Origin: JBDSKH01 sp035495435
GTDB taxonomy: Bacteria > Actinomycetota > Actinomycetes > Actinomycetales > Microbacteriaceae
Assembly (NCBI GenBank): GCA_035495435.1
Contig: DATJFV010000030.1
Coordinates: forward strand, 1 to 32,278
Length of the DNA stretch: 32,278 nucleotides
Direction: 5' to 3'
A program made the translations under genes and the position numbers. This document shows positions 14,212-22,787 of the stretch, piece by piece (positions within the stretch are counted from its first letter, which is position 1; the number at the start of each line of letters is the position of its first letter). The notes beneath the pieces were generated by a model. The model was not told the origin of the DNA and did no database searches. It saw nothing but the letters and a program-made list of their open reading frames with translations.

Positions 14212-14616
14212 ATGACCACGAAGCACCGTGTCGACACCGACCTCGCCCCCGCGCCGCGCCCGCAGTTCTCGCAAGGGGTCCGCACGGGCGGCCTGCTGCA
14301 GACGGCGGGGCAGGTCGGCACCGACCCGGCGACCGGCGAGTATGCGGAGGGGGCCGAGGCGCAGACGCTGCAGGTGCTGCGCAACGTCGACGCCGTACTG
14401 CGCGCGGGGGGCGCGAGCTTCGACGACGTCATCATGCTGCGCGTGTTCCTGGCCTCCGCCGACGACTTCGGGGCACTGAACGCGGCGTTCGATGCGTTCG
14501 TGCCGGCGCACACGCCGAGCGGGGTGCTGCCGGCGCGCACCACCGTGGTCACCGGGTTCGCCGACCCGCGCATCCTCGTCGAGATCGACGCGCTCGCGGT
14601 CGTCGGCGGTGAATGA
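14212..14616 (+). CDS. RidA-family (Rid/YjgF) enamine/imine deaminase
   Basis: This 134-residue protein has the single RidA fold. Arg109 in LPARTTV is the conserved arginine that binds the substrate carboxylate in active RidA proteins, and Glu124 in VEIDA is also conserved. RidA speeds the hydrolysis of reactive enamine/imine products of PLP dehydratases, such as 2-aminoacrylate, preventing damage to other PLP enzymes. That suits its position head to head with a D-serine-dehydratase-like gene. The ATG at 14212 is preceded by a leaderless promoter, and the open frame upstream is not RidA-like. Confidence 0.85.
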   Translation: MTTKHRVDTDLAPAPRPQFSQGVRTGGLLQTAGQVGTDPATGEYAEGAEAQTLQVLRNVDAVLRAGGASFDDVIMLRVFLASADDFGALNAAFDAFVPAHTPSGVLPARTTVVTGFADPRILVEIDALAVVGGE

Positions 14617-14647
14617 CGGTCGAAATGCACGCGTAACCGGACTGATC

Positions 14648-14653
14648 TAGCCT
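14648..14653 (+). promoter_or_regulatory. -10 box for nadE, leaderless
   Basis: TAGCCT is followed by six bases and the ATG at 14660. Confidence 0.55.
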
Positions 14654-14659
14654 TCCTGC

Positions 14660-15487
14660 ATGCGCGAATTGCAGGCCGAGATCATCGCCGCCCTCAACGT
14701 CAGCCCCCAGATCGACCCCGCTGCCGAGGTCGAGCGCCGCGTCGGGTTCCTCGTCGACTACCTCGCCGAGGCGCACGCTGACGGGTTCGTGCTGGGCATC
14801 AGCGGCGGGCAGGACTCGTCGCTGGCGGGGCGGCTGTGCCAGCTGGCGGTCGAGCGGGTGCGCGAGGCGGGCGGCCGGGCGACGTTCACCGCGATGCGGC
14901 TTCCGTACGGGGTGCAGGCGGATGAGGACGACGCGCAGCTTGCTCTGAGCTTCATCGACGCGGATGAGGTGGTGACCTTCAACATCAAGGCCGGCACCGA
15001 CGGGTTCGCGTCGCAATTCGAGCCGGCCACGGGGGCGGAGATGACCGGCTTCACCAAGGGCAACGTGAAGGCGCGGCAGCGCATGGTTGCGCAGTACGCG
15101 GTGGCCGGCGACAACAACCTGCTCGTCGTCGGCACCGACCACGCCGCCGAGGCGGTGACCGGGTTCTTCACCAAGTACGGCGACGGCGGCGTCGACCTCA
15201 CCCCGCTGACCGGTCTCACCAAGCGCCAGGGCCGCGCGCTGTTGCAGCACCTGGGATCGCCGGCGCGCCTGTACGAGAAGACGCCGACCGCCGACCTGCT
15301 CGATGACCGGCCCGGCCAGCCCGACGAGACCGAGCTCGGCATCACCTACGCCCAGATCGACGCCTACCTCGAAGGCGAAGAGGTGGAGACGGATGTCGCC
15401 GACAAGATCGAGCATCGCTACCGCATCACCGAACACAAGCGCCGCGTGCCGGTGAGCCCGTTCGACACCTGGTGGCGCGAGAGCTAG
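14660..15487 (+). CDS. nadE: Ammonia-dependent NAD+ synthetase
   Basis: The protein (275 aa) converts nicotinic acid adenine dinucleotide to NAD+ using ATP and ammonia, the last step of NAD synthesis. It has the PP-loop SGGQDSS (48-54), the MRLPYGVQADEDDAQLA segment, KGNVKARQRM, and GTDHAAEAVTGFFTKYGDGG, all typical of the single-domain bacterial NadE. Length matches the E. coli and Bacillus enzymes. There is no N-terminal glutaminase domain, so free ammonia must be the nitrogen donor. This differs from mycobacteria, which use the two-domain form. The gene meets the ABC permease tail to tail. Confidence 0.95.
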   Translation: MRELQAEIIAALNVSPQIDPAAEVERRVGFLVDYLAEAHADGFVLGISGGQDSSLAGRLCQLAVERVREAGGRATFTAMRLPYGVQADEDDAQLALSFIDADEVVTFNIKAGTDGFASQFEPATGAEMTGFTKGNVKARQRMVAQYAVAGDNNLLVVGTDHAAEAVTGFFTKYGDGGVDLTPLTGLTKRQGRALLQHLGSPARLYEKTPTADLLDDRPGQPDETELGITYAQIDAYLEGEEVETDVADKIEHRYRITEHKRRVPVSPFDTWWRES

Positions 15488-15514
15488 GCGCGCACGACAG
15501 CTAGGCGCGCACGA
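15482..15514. repeat. 17-base tandem duplication at convergent gene ends
   Basis: AGCTAGGCGCGCACGA occurs at 15482-15497 and 15499-15514. The first copy carries the nadE stop and the second the stop of the convergent ABC permease gene. Confidence 0.75.
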
Positions 15515-17081
15515 GTCGCAGGCGCGCGAGCACCGCCGGGCCGGACGCGTCGAGCACCCGGCCGCCGAGCAGCACTCCCCCGGCTGCGATCGCCACCCCG
15601 AGCACCACCCCGGTCGCGAGAGCCGCCCACCCCAGTGCGGCCGAGCCGGTGATGAGTGCCACGACGACGAGCGCGAGCACCGGTGAGGCGAGCAGCAGCG
15701 TGGCCGCCATCACGACATACGACGCGAGCACCGACGTGGTCGCCGCGCCCGCGGGTGCCGAGAACGGGTTGCGCCCCGACCGCGCCACCGGCACCACGAT
15801 GCGCGCCGACGACACACTGACCACCCCGGTCGAGATCAGCAGCACCCCGAACGACGCACCGAGCAGGGCGGGCAACTGCGCAGCGCCACCGATGATCACC
15901 GCCACCGCGACCTGCACGATCAGCACCGCCGGAGCCGCGATCACCAGCAACGCGACCGCACGCCCGAGCCGGTCGTGCACCCCGCGCACCCCCGCGGCGA
16001 GCTCCGCCGCAAAGGCCGTTCCGTCATAGGAGAGCCCGGCGAAGACCGACAGCGGCAGCAGCGCCGCCACCACCGGGCCCGCGGCATACGCGATGCCGTC
16101 GACGCCGATCAGCCACCACCACAGCAGCATCAGCGCAGGCAGGACCGGGATGATCACCAGCTGCCGCGCATGCCGCGCGTCGCGGAACCAGTAGACGAGC
16201 GACCGGGCCGCGACCGCCCCTGTGGGAGTGGAGGGCGCTCGGCCGAGGATGCCGAGGCGCGACGCGGTCGTGCGCGCCGGGCCGGATCCGCGCACCCGCA
16301 GGCTCCGCGCGAGCACGGCACGCCAGAGCAGCAGAACGGCCACGAGCGTCGCCGCACCGATCACGGCGGCGGCCGCGGCGCCCCATCCGTCGCCCATCGC
16401 CAGCCGGCCCGGCACCGACCAGATCGCGCCGAGCGGCGTCCAGCCCAGCACCTCGACGCCCGCGGTGAAGATCGCCAACAGGTCTGCACCGCCCGAGGCC
16501 ACGCCGCCGAGTGTCGCCGCCGCGAACGGCGCCGCCACCACCAGCACGACCAGAGCGGTCACACCCACCCGCGACGACCCGCGCCCGCGCAGCAGCGTAC
16601 TCACCACCGAGGTCGTCAGACGTGACGCTGCGATGGCGGTCGCCGCGCCCACGAGGCCGGCCACCACGGCGACGAGCGCCGCATCCGGGTGCGCAGCCCA
16701 CCCGATCCCGGTCGCCGCCGCCACCACGATCGTCGCCGCACCCGGCACCCACAGCACCCCGACAAGGAACATCGCCGCCATCAGCTGCCCGGTGCGCACC
16801 GGAAACCGTGCGAGCTTCAGCGGATCGAGCGTCTGCTCGACCCCCTCGAACAGCAACGGCACGATCACCCAGCCGAGCACCAGCGCCGAGCCCCCGACCA
16901 CCACGACCGCCTGCGTCGCGGCGGGCGGTGCGGCGGATGCCACGAGCAGTCCGCCGATCACGGCCAGCACCAGCAGGGTCGCCTGCACCGCACCGAGGAT
17001 CACCGCGACCAGCTGGAACGTGTTGCGCCGCAACGTGTTCGCCAGCACGCGAAACCGCAGCCTCAGGAGGACAGCAACCAC
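15501..17081 (-). CDS. ABC-2-type transporter permease (526 aa)
   Basis: This highly hydrophobic protein has roughly 12-14 helices in two halves, separated near the middle by a basic hydrophilic loop (around RGSGPARTTASRLG). It is the membrane partner of the ATPase encoded just upstream. The GTG at 17081 lies inside the ATPase gene, giving a 19-base overlap, with GAAGAG upstream. The longer open frame is an Arg-rich shadow of the ATPase gene and is rejected. Direction and substrate cannot be told; two-gene systems of this kind are usually exporters. Its C-terminal codons derive from a 17-base duplication at the nadE junction. Confidence 0.82.
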   Translation of the reverse strand: MVAVLLRLRFRVLANTLRRNTFQLVAVILGAVQATLLVLAVIGGLLVASAAPPAATQAVVVVGGSALVLGWVIVPLLFEGVEQTLDPLKLARFPVRTGQLMAAMFLVGVLWVPGAATIVVAAATGIGWAAHPDAALVAVVAGLVGAATAIAASRLTTSVVSTLLRGRGSSRVGVTALVVLVVAAPFAAATLGGVASGGADLLAIFTAGVEVLGWTPLGAIWSVPGRLAMGDGWGAAAAAVIGAATLVAVLLLWRAVLARSLRVRGSGPARTTASRLGILGRAPSTPTGAVAARSLVYWFRDARHARQLVIIPVLPALMLLWWWLIGVDGIAYAAGPVVAALLPLSVFAGLSYDGTAFAAELAAGVRGVHDRLGRAVALLVIAAPAVLIVQVAVAVIIGGAAQLPALLGASFGVLLISTGVVSVSSARIVVPVARSGRNPFSAPAGAATTSVLASYVVMAATLLLASPVLALVVVALITGSAALGWAALATGVVLGVAIAAGGVLLGGRVLDASGPAVLARLRLVRA

Positions 17082-17815
17082 GCCGGGCTCTCTTCGTGAC
17101 GCCGGCCCCCGACGAGCTCGAGGAAGCGCGACTCGAGGTCGCGGTCGCCGCGCACCTCGTCGACGGTGCCGGCGACCAGCACCCGGCCCGCGGCGACGAT
17201 CGCAACGTGGTCGCACATCCGCTGCACCAGATCCATGGAGTGACTCGACACCACCACCGTGCCCCCGCCCCGCACGAACCCGTGCAGGATGTCGCGGATG
17301 TTCGCCGCCGACACCGGGTCGACCGACTCGAACGGCTCGTCGAGCACCAGCAGCCGCGGCGAATGCACGAGCGCCGCGGCGAGCGCGATCTTCTTCGTCA
17401 TGCCCGCCGAATAGTCCGCGACGACGGTGCCGGCGGCCTGCTGCAGGTCGAGCAGGGAGAGAAGGTCGGCCACCCGCTCGCGCAAGACGGCGCGGTCGAG
17501 GCCGAACAGCATGCCGCTGAAGGTGATCAGCTGTTCGCCGGTCAGCCGGTCGTACAGGTCGACACCGTCGGCGAGGTTGCCGATCAGGCGCTTGGCCTCG
17601 AGCGGGTGCTGCCAGATGTCGATGCCGTGCACGGTCGCGGTGCCCGCGTCGGGGCGCAGCAAACCGGTCGCCATGGACAGGGTCGTCGTCTTGCCGGCGC
17701 CGTTCGGGCCGACGATGCCATAGAACGAGCCGTGCGGCACGTCGAGGCTGAGTGCGTCGACGGCGGTCGCCCCGCCGAAACGCTTCGTCAGACCACGGAG
17801 CTCAAGCGCATGCAC
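17063..17815 (-). CDS. ABC transporter ATP-binding protein (250 aa)
   Basis: Residues 1-220 form a typical nucleotide-binding domain: Walker A GPNGAGKT (36-43), a Q-loop near 80-96, the signature YSAGMTKK (135-142), Walker B LLVLDEP (155-161), and the switch His in VVVSSHS. The signature deviates from LSGGQ in the way common to ABC-2 exporters (YSxGM). It powers the permease encoded immediately downstream, with which it overlaps by 19 bases. The GTG at 17815 is chosen because TACCGT lies six bases before it on the minus strand; the longer frame would read through the tRNA-terminator area. Confidence 0.88.
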   Translation of the reverse strand: MHALELRGLTKRFGGATAVDALSLDVPHGSFYGIVGPNGAGKTTTLSMATGLLRPDAGTATVHGIDIWQHPLEAKRLIGNLADGVDLYDRLTGEQLITFSGMLFGLDRAVLRERVADLLSLLDLQQAAGTVVADYSAGMTKKIALAAALVHSPRLLVLDEPFESVDPVSAANIRDILHGFVRGGGTVVVSSHSMDLVQRMCDHVAIVAAGRVLVAGTVDEVRGDRDLESRFLELVGGRRHEESPAWLLSS

Positions 17816-17821
17816 TCGGCC

Positions 17822-17827
17822 ACGGTA
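17822..17827 (-). promoter_or_regulatory. -10 box for the ABC operon, leaderless
   Basis: On the minus strand TACCGT is followed by GGCCGA and the GTG at 17815. Confidence 0.55.
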
Positions 17828-17919
17828 CGCCGACGCGGCGGGCGCGAGCAGTCCCCTGATCGGGGTCGGGGGCCACGCGCACCACAGCCACGCCCGCACC
17901 GCAGCCGCACGCGCACACG

Positions 17920-17957
17920 AAAAAAGCCCCGCACCTGGCGAGAGGTTGCGGGGCTTT
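17920..17957 (-). terminator. Rho-independent terminator of tRNA-Lys
   Basis: On the minus strand AAAGCCCCGCA and TGCGGGGC form a GC-rich stem with a 13-base loop, followed by a run of six T residues. Confidence 0.85.
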
Positions 17958-17960
17958 CCG

Positions 17961-18033
<73 letters not shown>

Positions 18034-18134
18034 GCGGCCCGTTTGACCGGGCCGAGGGACAACGATAGCACGACCTGCGCATGCCGTTCTCGGGTGGCGG
18101 CGTCAAGCCCCCCGGCCGTTTTGCGCATCCGACG

Positions 18135-18140
18135 TAGCGT
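18135..18140 (+). promoter_or_regulatory. -10 box for the cyanophycin synthetase gene
   Basis: TAGCGT lies seven bases before a GTG at 18148, which directly precedes the ATG at 18151. If the transcript is leaderless the true start would be that GTG, one codon earlier. Confidence 0.4.
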
Positions 18141-18150
18141 CACAAGGGTG

Positions 18151-20814
18151 ATGCGTGTCCTGGAGACCGCCGTGTACCGCGGCCCCCATCTGTTCAGCAG
18201 GGCCCCGATGGTGCGCATCCGTCTCGACCTCGGCGAGCACGCCACCGACACTCCGGGCGGCGAGGTCGTCGACCGCCTGCTCGACCTGCTGCCGGGCCTC
18301 AACCGGCACCACTGCAGTCTCGGTCGCCCCGGCGGGTTCGTCGAGCGGCTGCGTTCTGGAACGCGACTGGGGCACGTCATCGAGCACGTCGCGCTCGAAC
18401 TGCAGGTCGTGGCCGGCTCTCCCGCCAGCCGGGGCAAGACGCGAGCGGTCCGCGACGTCGACGGCGCCTACGACGTGCTGTTCGCCTATCGGGACGAGCA
18501 GGTCGGCCGCCTCGCCGGGCGCCTCGCGATCGAGACGGTCGCCCGTGTCGCGGGCATCGTCGCCGAGGGCCTCGATCGCGTTGCGCCGGCGCCGGGTTCT
18601 GAGACGCCGGCGCATCCGGATGCCATGGCCGACCTTCCGGGGCTCGCCGCGTTGCGCGCGCTGGCCGGCCGCCGCGCACTCGGTCCGACCACGCGGGCCC
18701 TCGTCGATGAGGCGAAGCGCCGCGGGATCCCGGTGCAGCGACTCGACGACCAGAGCCTGATCCGGCTCGGTCAGGGCGTGAACCAGCACCTGATTCGCGC
18801 CAGCGTCACCGACGCCACCTCGCACCTGGCGGTGCAACTCGCCGCCAGCAAGGAGGCGACGAAGCAGCGGCTGCGGGCCGCCGGGATTCCGGTGCCGCGC
18901 GGTTCCGTCGCCCGCAGCGCCGCCGAGGCGGTCGAGGCGGCGTCCGCCCTCGACGGACCGGTGGTCACGAAACCGCTCGACGGCAACCACGGTCGCGGGG
19001 TGTCGCGCGGGCTGGTCACCCCCGACGGGGTCGCCACGGGGTTCGAGATCGCCGCGCGGCACAGCCCGCGCGTCGTCGTCGAGAGCGAGATCGCGGGGGC
19101 CGACCACCGCATCCTGGTGATCGGCGGACGCGTCGTCGCGGCCGCCGAACGCGTGCCGGCGCGCGTGACGGGCGACGGTATCCGCACGGTCAAGCAGCTC
19201 GTGGATGCGCTGAACGCCGACCCGCGCCGCGGTGATGGGCATGCCGACGTCCTCACCCGCGTGGTGATCGACGACGCACTGCACCGCGCCGTCGACTTGG
19301 GTGCTGTGCCCGTCGCCGGGGAGGTCGTCGTGCTGCGCGACACCGCCAACCTCTCGACGGGCGGCGAGGCGATCGACCGCACCGACGACATCCACCCGGA
19401 GGTCGTCGCCGTCGCCGAGCGGGCCGCCCGCGCCATCGGGCTCGACATCGCCGGCATCGACCTGATCGCTCCCGACCTGCGACGCCCGCTGCGTGAGACC
19501 GGCGGCGCCGTCATCGAGGTGAACGCCGCACCCGGGTTCCGCATGCATCTCGCGCCGTCGCACGGCACACCGCGGAATGTGGCCCGGCCCGCGATCGACC
19601 TGATGTTCCCGCCGGGGGCCGCGTCCCGCATCCCGATCACCGCCGTCACCGGAACCAACGGCAAGTCGACCACGGTGCGCATGATCGCCCACATCCTGCA
19701 GACCGCGGGCCGCTGCGTCGGCATGACGAGCACAAGCGGCATCACGATCGACGGCACCGTCGTCACGGCGGGCGATGCGAGCGGGCCGCGCAGCGCGCGG
19801 CTGGTGCTGAGCGATCCGTCTGTGGATGCCGCGGTGCTCGAGACGGCACGCGGTGGCCTGCTGCGCGAGGGGCTGGCCTACGATCTGGCGGATGTCGGTG
19901 TGGTGCTGAACGTCTCCGCCGACCACCTGGGGCTGGGTGGTGTGAACACGTTGCGCCAGCTGGCGCGGGTGAAGTCGGTGGTGATCCGCAACGTGCGCCG
20001 CCGCGGGCTGTGCGTGCTGAACGCCGACGATGCGCGGGTGCGGCGGATGGCCGCGGTCGCACGCGGCCGGGTCGCCTGGTTCACGCTCGAGCCTCTGACC
20101 GCCGAGCTGCGGGAGCACATCGCCGGCGGGGGCATCGTGGTCGCCCTCGAACAGCGTCAGCTCGTCGTCCATGAGAACGGCGAGCGCACGGCACTGCTCG
20201 ACGCCGCCGAGATCCCGGCGACGTTCGGCGGGGTCGCGGGGTTCAACATCGCCAACGCCCTCGCCGCAGTCGCCGCGGCACGGGGCAACGGGGTCGCGTG
20301 CGAGACGATCACCGAGGCGCTGCGCACCTTCCACACCTCGTACGAGCAGAACCCTGGCCGGTTCAACGTCACCGACGCTCCGGGGTTCACCGCGATCGTC
20401 GACTACGCCCACAACCCCGCTGCCCTGCGCGCCCTGGGTGCGGCGCTGCGGGGCATGCCCGCCGACCGGCGGATCGGGGTGATCAGCACGCCGGGCGACC
20501 GACGCGACGCCGACATCCGCGAACTCGGCGGGATCGCCGCGCAGTACTTCGACGAGCTCGTGTTCCGCGAGCGTCCGGACGGTCGGGGGCGCGCTGCGGG
20601 AGGCGTGGTCGCGTTGCTGCAGGAGGGCGCTCTGGCAGCCGGGATGCCGGCCGATCGCATCCGCATCGTGTTCGACGAGAACGCGGCGATGGACACGGCA
20701 CTGCGCATGGCCGGCCCCGGAGACCTGGTGGCGCTGACCGTCACCGACGTCGAGGGGGTCTGGCGGCAGGTGCAGGCGTTCCGTCCCGCGGGGCTGGAGA
20801 CCGCCGATGCCTGA
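18151..20814 (+). CDS. cphA: Cyanophycin synthetase
   Basis: This 887-residue enzyme makes multi-L-arginyl-poly-L-aspartate, a nitrogen reserve, with ATP. Its three parts are visible: an N-terminal domain (1-160), an ATP-grasp domain (about 220-480) with KPLDGNHGRGV (274-284) and EVNAAPGFRMH (456-466), and a Mur-ligase-like domain with P-loop GTNGKSTT (501-508) and a late DYAHNPAAL motif. Length fits CphA (about 870-910). The next gene is a cyanophycinase overlapping by eight bases, which strengthens the call over a Mur ligase. The ATG at 18151 is used; a GTG one codon upstream fits the promoter slightly better. Longer open frame upstream is not conserved-looking and overlaps the tRNA flank. 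Confidence 0.92.
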   Translation: MRVLETAVYRGPHLFSRAPMVRIRLDLGEHATDTPGGEVVDRLLDLLPGLNRHHCSLGRPGGFVERLRSGTRLGHVIEHVALELQVVAGSPASRGKTRAVRDVDGAYDVLFAYRDEQVGRLAGRLAIETVARVAGIVAEGLDRVAPAPGSETPAHPDAMADLPGLAALRALAGRRALGPTTRALVDEAKRRGIPVQRLDDQSLIRLGQGVNQHLIRASVTDATSHLAVQLAASKEATKQRLRAAGIPVPRGSVARSAAEAVEAASALDGPVVTKPLDGNHGRGVSRGLVTPDGVATGFEIAARHSPRVVVESEIAGADHRILVIGGRVVAAAERVPARVTGDGIRTVKQLVDALNADPRRGDGHADVLTRVVIDDALHRAVDLGAVPVAGEVVVLRDTANLSTGGEAIDRTDDIHPEVVAVAERAARAIGLDIAGIDLIAPDLRRPLRETGGAVIEVNAAPGFRMHLAPSHGTPRNVARPAIDLMFPPGAASRIPITAVTGTNGKSTTVRMIAHILQTAGRCVGMTSTSGITIDGTVVTAGDASGPRSARLVLSDPSVDAAVLETARGGLLREGLAYDLADVGVVLNVSADHLGLGGVNTLRQLARVKSVVIRNVRRRGLCVLNADDARVRRMAAVARGRVAWFTLEPLTAELREHIAGGGIVVALEQRQLVVHENGERTALLDAAEIPATFGGVAGFNIANALAAVAAARGNGVACETITEALRTFHTSYEQNPGRFNVTDAPGFTAIVDYAHNPAALRALGAALRGMPADRRIGVISTPGDRRDADIRELGGIAAQYFDELVFRERPDGRGRAAGGVVALLQEGALAAGMPADRIRIVFDENAAMDTALRMAGPGDLVALTVTDVEGVWRQVQAFRPAGLETADA

Positions 20815-21505
20815 CGGCACCCTCATCGCCATCGGCGGTCACGAGGATCGCGACGGTGAGCGACTGATCCTGCGCGCCGTCGCCGACGCGATGTCGAGCG
20901 GTCCGCTGCTGATCCTCGCCCGCGCGTCGCGGCAGCCGTTCCGGTACGTGCAGCGCTACCGCGAGGCCTTCGGCGGAATCGGGGTGCCAGAGGTGCGCGA
21001 GCTCGCGGTGCGCGACCGGGAGGGTGCCGATGACGCGACCCTTCGCGGGCAGGTCGCGGCCGCCGGGGGTGTGTTCTTCACCGGCGGCAGCCAGGCGCGG
21101 CTGGTGCGAGCGATCCTGGGCACGGGCGTGCATCACGAGCTACGACGGTTGCTCGAGCGCGGCGGCGTGATCGCCGGAACCTCCGCCGGAGCTTCGGCGC
21201 TCGGGGAGGTCACGCTCGCCGGCACCCGCGAGCTGCGCCTGGGCGAGGGACTCGGCCTGCTGCCAGGCCTGATGATCGACCAGCATTTCGCTCAGCGCGA
21301 CCGGCTCCCCCGCCTGCGTTCGGCACTCGGCCGACGGCCAGGTATCGACGGGATCGGCATCGACGAGGACACCGCGCTCGTCATCCGCGGTGGGGAGGCT
21401 CGGGTGATCGGCAGCGGCGAGGTCTGGATGCTGGACCCCGAGCACCCGGTGCGACGCCTCGGCGCGGGGTCGGCCTTCACCCTCGGCGATACGATCGCAG
21501 CGTGA
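20807..21505 (+). CDS. cphB: Cyanophycinase-like peptidase (S51 family)
   Basis: The 232-residue protein has the serine-nucleophile motif GTSAGA (124-129, Ser126), the FFTGGSQARLV segment (90-100), and LMIDQHFAQRDRLPRL (155-170), all typical of CphB. It would break cyanophycin into beta-Asp-Arg dipeptides. The gene overlaps cphA by eight bases, so synthesis and breakdown enzymes are co-expressed. It is shorter than Synechocystis CphB (about 270). No isoaspartyl dipeptidase, needed to split the dipeptide, is in the window. Confidence 0.88.
   Translation: MPDGTLIAIGGHEDRDGERLILRAVADAMSSGPLLILARASRQPFRYVQRYREAFGGIGVPEVRELAVRDREGADDATLRGQVAAAGGVFFTGGSQARLVRAILGTGVHHELRRLLERGGVIAGTSAGASALGEVTLAGTRELRLGEGLGLLPGLMIDQHFAQRDRLPRLRSALGRRPGIDGIGIDEDTALVIRGGEARVIGSGEVWMLDPEHPVRRLGAGSAFTLGDTIAA
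21490..21495 (+). promoter_or_regulatory. -10 box for bcp inside the end of cphB
   Basis: TACGAT is followed by six bases and the GTG at 21502. It would give the peroxiredoxin a promoter of its own. Confidence 0.45.
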
Positions 21506-21975
21506 CCACGCGCCTCGAACCCGGTACCGCCGCCCCCGACTTCACGCTTCCCGACCAGACCGGCTCACCGGTGACGCTGTCTGACCTGCGGGGGTCGAAG
21601 GTGATCCTCTACTTCTACCCCGAGGCGATGACGCCGGGGTGCACCACGCAGGCCTGCGACTTCCGCGACAACCTGAACCAGCTGAACACCGCGGGGTACC
21701 GGGTGGTGGGTGTCTCGCGTGACGACGTGCCCAAGCTCGCCCAGTTCGTGAAGCAGGACCACCTGACCTTCCCCATCCTCAGCGACCCCGACCACAGCAT
21801 CCACGATGCCTACGGCACGTTCGGCGAGAAGCAGCTCTACGGCAAGACGGTGACCGGGGCGATTCGGTCGACGTTCGTGATCGACGAGCAGGGCACGATC
21901 ACCCACACCTTCTACAACACGAAGGCGACCGGGCACGTGGCGATGCTCAAGAAGCAGCTGGGTCTTTCCGCGTAG
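21502..21975 (+). CDS. bcp: Thiol peroxidase, peroxiredoxin Bcp/PrxQ type
   Basis: The protein (157 aa) reduces hydroperoxides using thioredoxin. The peroxidatic Cys47 in TPGCTTQACDF is paired with Cys52 five residues later, the intramolecular arrangement of the Bcp/PrxQ group. FYPEAMTPGC and the RSTFVIDEQG segment are typical. The GTG at 21502 overlaps the cphB stop by four bases (GTGA). The 3' end overlaps the end of the convergent membrane-protein gene by 29 bases. Confidence 0.92.
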   Translation: MTTRLEPGTAAPDFTLPDQTGSPVTLSDLRGSKVILYFYPEAMTPGCTTQACDFRDNLNQLNTAGYRVVGVSRDDVPKLAQFVKQDHLTFPILSDPDHSIHDAYGTFGEKQLYGKTVTGAIRSTFVIDEQGTITHTFYNTKATGHVAMLKKQLGLSA

Positions 21976-22330
21976 CCAGCAGCAGGAAGAACGTCACCAG
22001 CGCGACCACGACGAGCGGCCATCCGATCGCCGGATTGGCGAACGTGCCGGTGACGCCGCCGGCGCCCAGGGCGAACTGCAGCACCTGCCACACGATCGCG
22101 GCACCGCGGAACCAGGCCTGGTCGCGCCAGGCTCCGACGACGATGGCGCCGAGCCACGCCGCGGCGATGAACGCCAGCACGGTGAGGGCGATCGCCGACG
22201 CGTAGGAGTCGGGTGTGGCGATCAACAACTCGATGAGCAGCAGGATCGCGACGCCCGTGAGCAGCAGGAATTCGGCCGCCAGGAGAACGAAAAGCAACCA
22301 CGAGGTTGCCGTACGACGACGATCACTCAC
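21947..22330 (-). CDS. Hypothetical four-helix membrane protein (127 aa)
   Basis: Four hydrophobic helices lie at about residues 10-35, 45-67, 72-95 and 100-120. A basic N-terminus (MSDRRRTATS) suggests that it starts inside the cell. No family is recognised. The start is set at the GTG at 22330; the frame extends to 22423, but the extra N-terminus is not membrane-like and reads into the whiB upstream region. It is divergent from whiB, with 192 bases between start codons. Confidence 0.65.
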   Translation of the reverse strand: MSDRRRTATSWLLFVLLAAEFLLLTGVAILLLIELLIATPDSYASAIALTVLAFIAAAWLGAIVVGAWRDQAWFRGAAIVWQVLQFALGAGGVTGTFANPAIGWPLVVVALVTFFLLLATRKDPAAS

Positions 22331-22522
22331 AGAGATATCCCATTCAGACCTATTGATCGGCCGTAACAAGTATGAAACCCTAATGGCGGTTGATGTGACG
22401 CCTGCAGAGTCGCAGGTGAGCACGAGAAACGATCCCCCTCGATTTTCGTACTTACTTCGACCGCGCGCTCGACCCGGTTTTTCAGCGCGCGTTCACCTCT
22501 CTGCTACTCAAGGAGCACCAAC
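22331..22522. promoter_or_regulatory. Divergent intergenic region upstream of whiB
   Basis: This 192-base gap is less G+C-rich than its surroundings, with A/T-rich patches (CCTATTGATC, TCGATTTTCGTACTTAC). It must carry the whiB promoter and probably a long leader, because the whiB start has an AAGGAG site rather than a leaderless box. No clear palindrome was found. Confidence 0.4.
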
Positions 22523-22771
22523 ATGGACTGGCGTGACAAGGCCGCCTGCCTCACCGCTGACCCTGAACTGTTCTTCCCCGTCGGCAACACGGGGCCGGCT
22601 GTCGACCAGATCGAGAAGGCGAAAGCCGTCTGCGCCCGCTGCTCGGTGACCGAGATGTGCCTGCAGTACGCGCTCGAGACCAACCAGGACTCGGGTGTCT
22701 GGGGTGGCCTCTCCGAGGACGAGCGCCGCGCCCTGAAGCGCCGCGCCGCCCGCGCCCGCCGCGCCAGCTAG
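22523..22771 (+). CDS. whiB1: WhiB-family iron-sulfur regulator, WhiB1-like
   Basis: This 82-residue protein binds a [4Fe-4S] cluster through Cys9, Cys37, Cys40 and Cys46 (CxxC at 37-40). The GVWGG turn (58-62) and the basic C-terminal tail (RRALKRRAARARR) contact DNA or the sigma-factor. Length and sequence match WhiB1, which in mycobacteria partners SigA and reacts with nitric oxide. The ATG at 22523 follows AAGGAG. It is convergent with the sensor kinase gene, the same pairing as Rv3219 and Rv3220c in M. tuberculosis. Confidence 0.92.
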   Translation: MDWRDKAACLTADPELFFPVGNTGPAVDQIEKAKAVCARCSVTEMCLQYALETNQDSGVWGGLSEDERRALKRRAARARRAS

Positions 22772-22787
22772 TCCGACGTGCTCGGGC

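Noticed and set aside
16222..17520. Ser/Thr/Pro-rich 432-codon frame opposite the ABC genes
   Set aside because: Antisense of membrane-helix codons produces such low-complexity frames; no start signal or domain.
18103..20832. 909-codon open frame antisense to cphA
   Set aside because: It is a G+C-rich shadow: Arg/His/Asp-rich low-complexity protein without motifs, opposite a gene with complete catalytic motifs.
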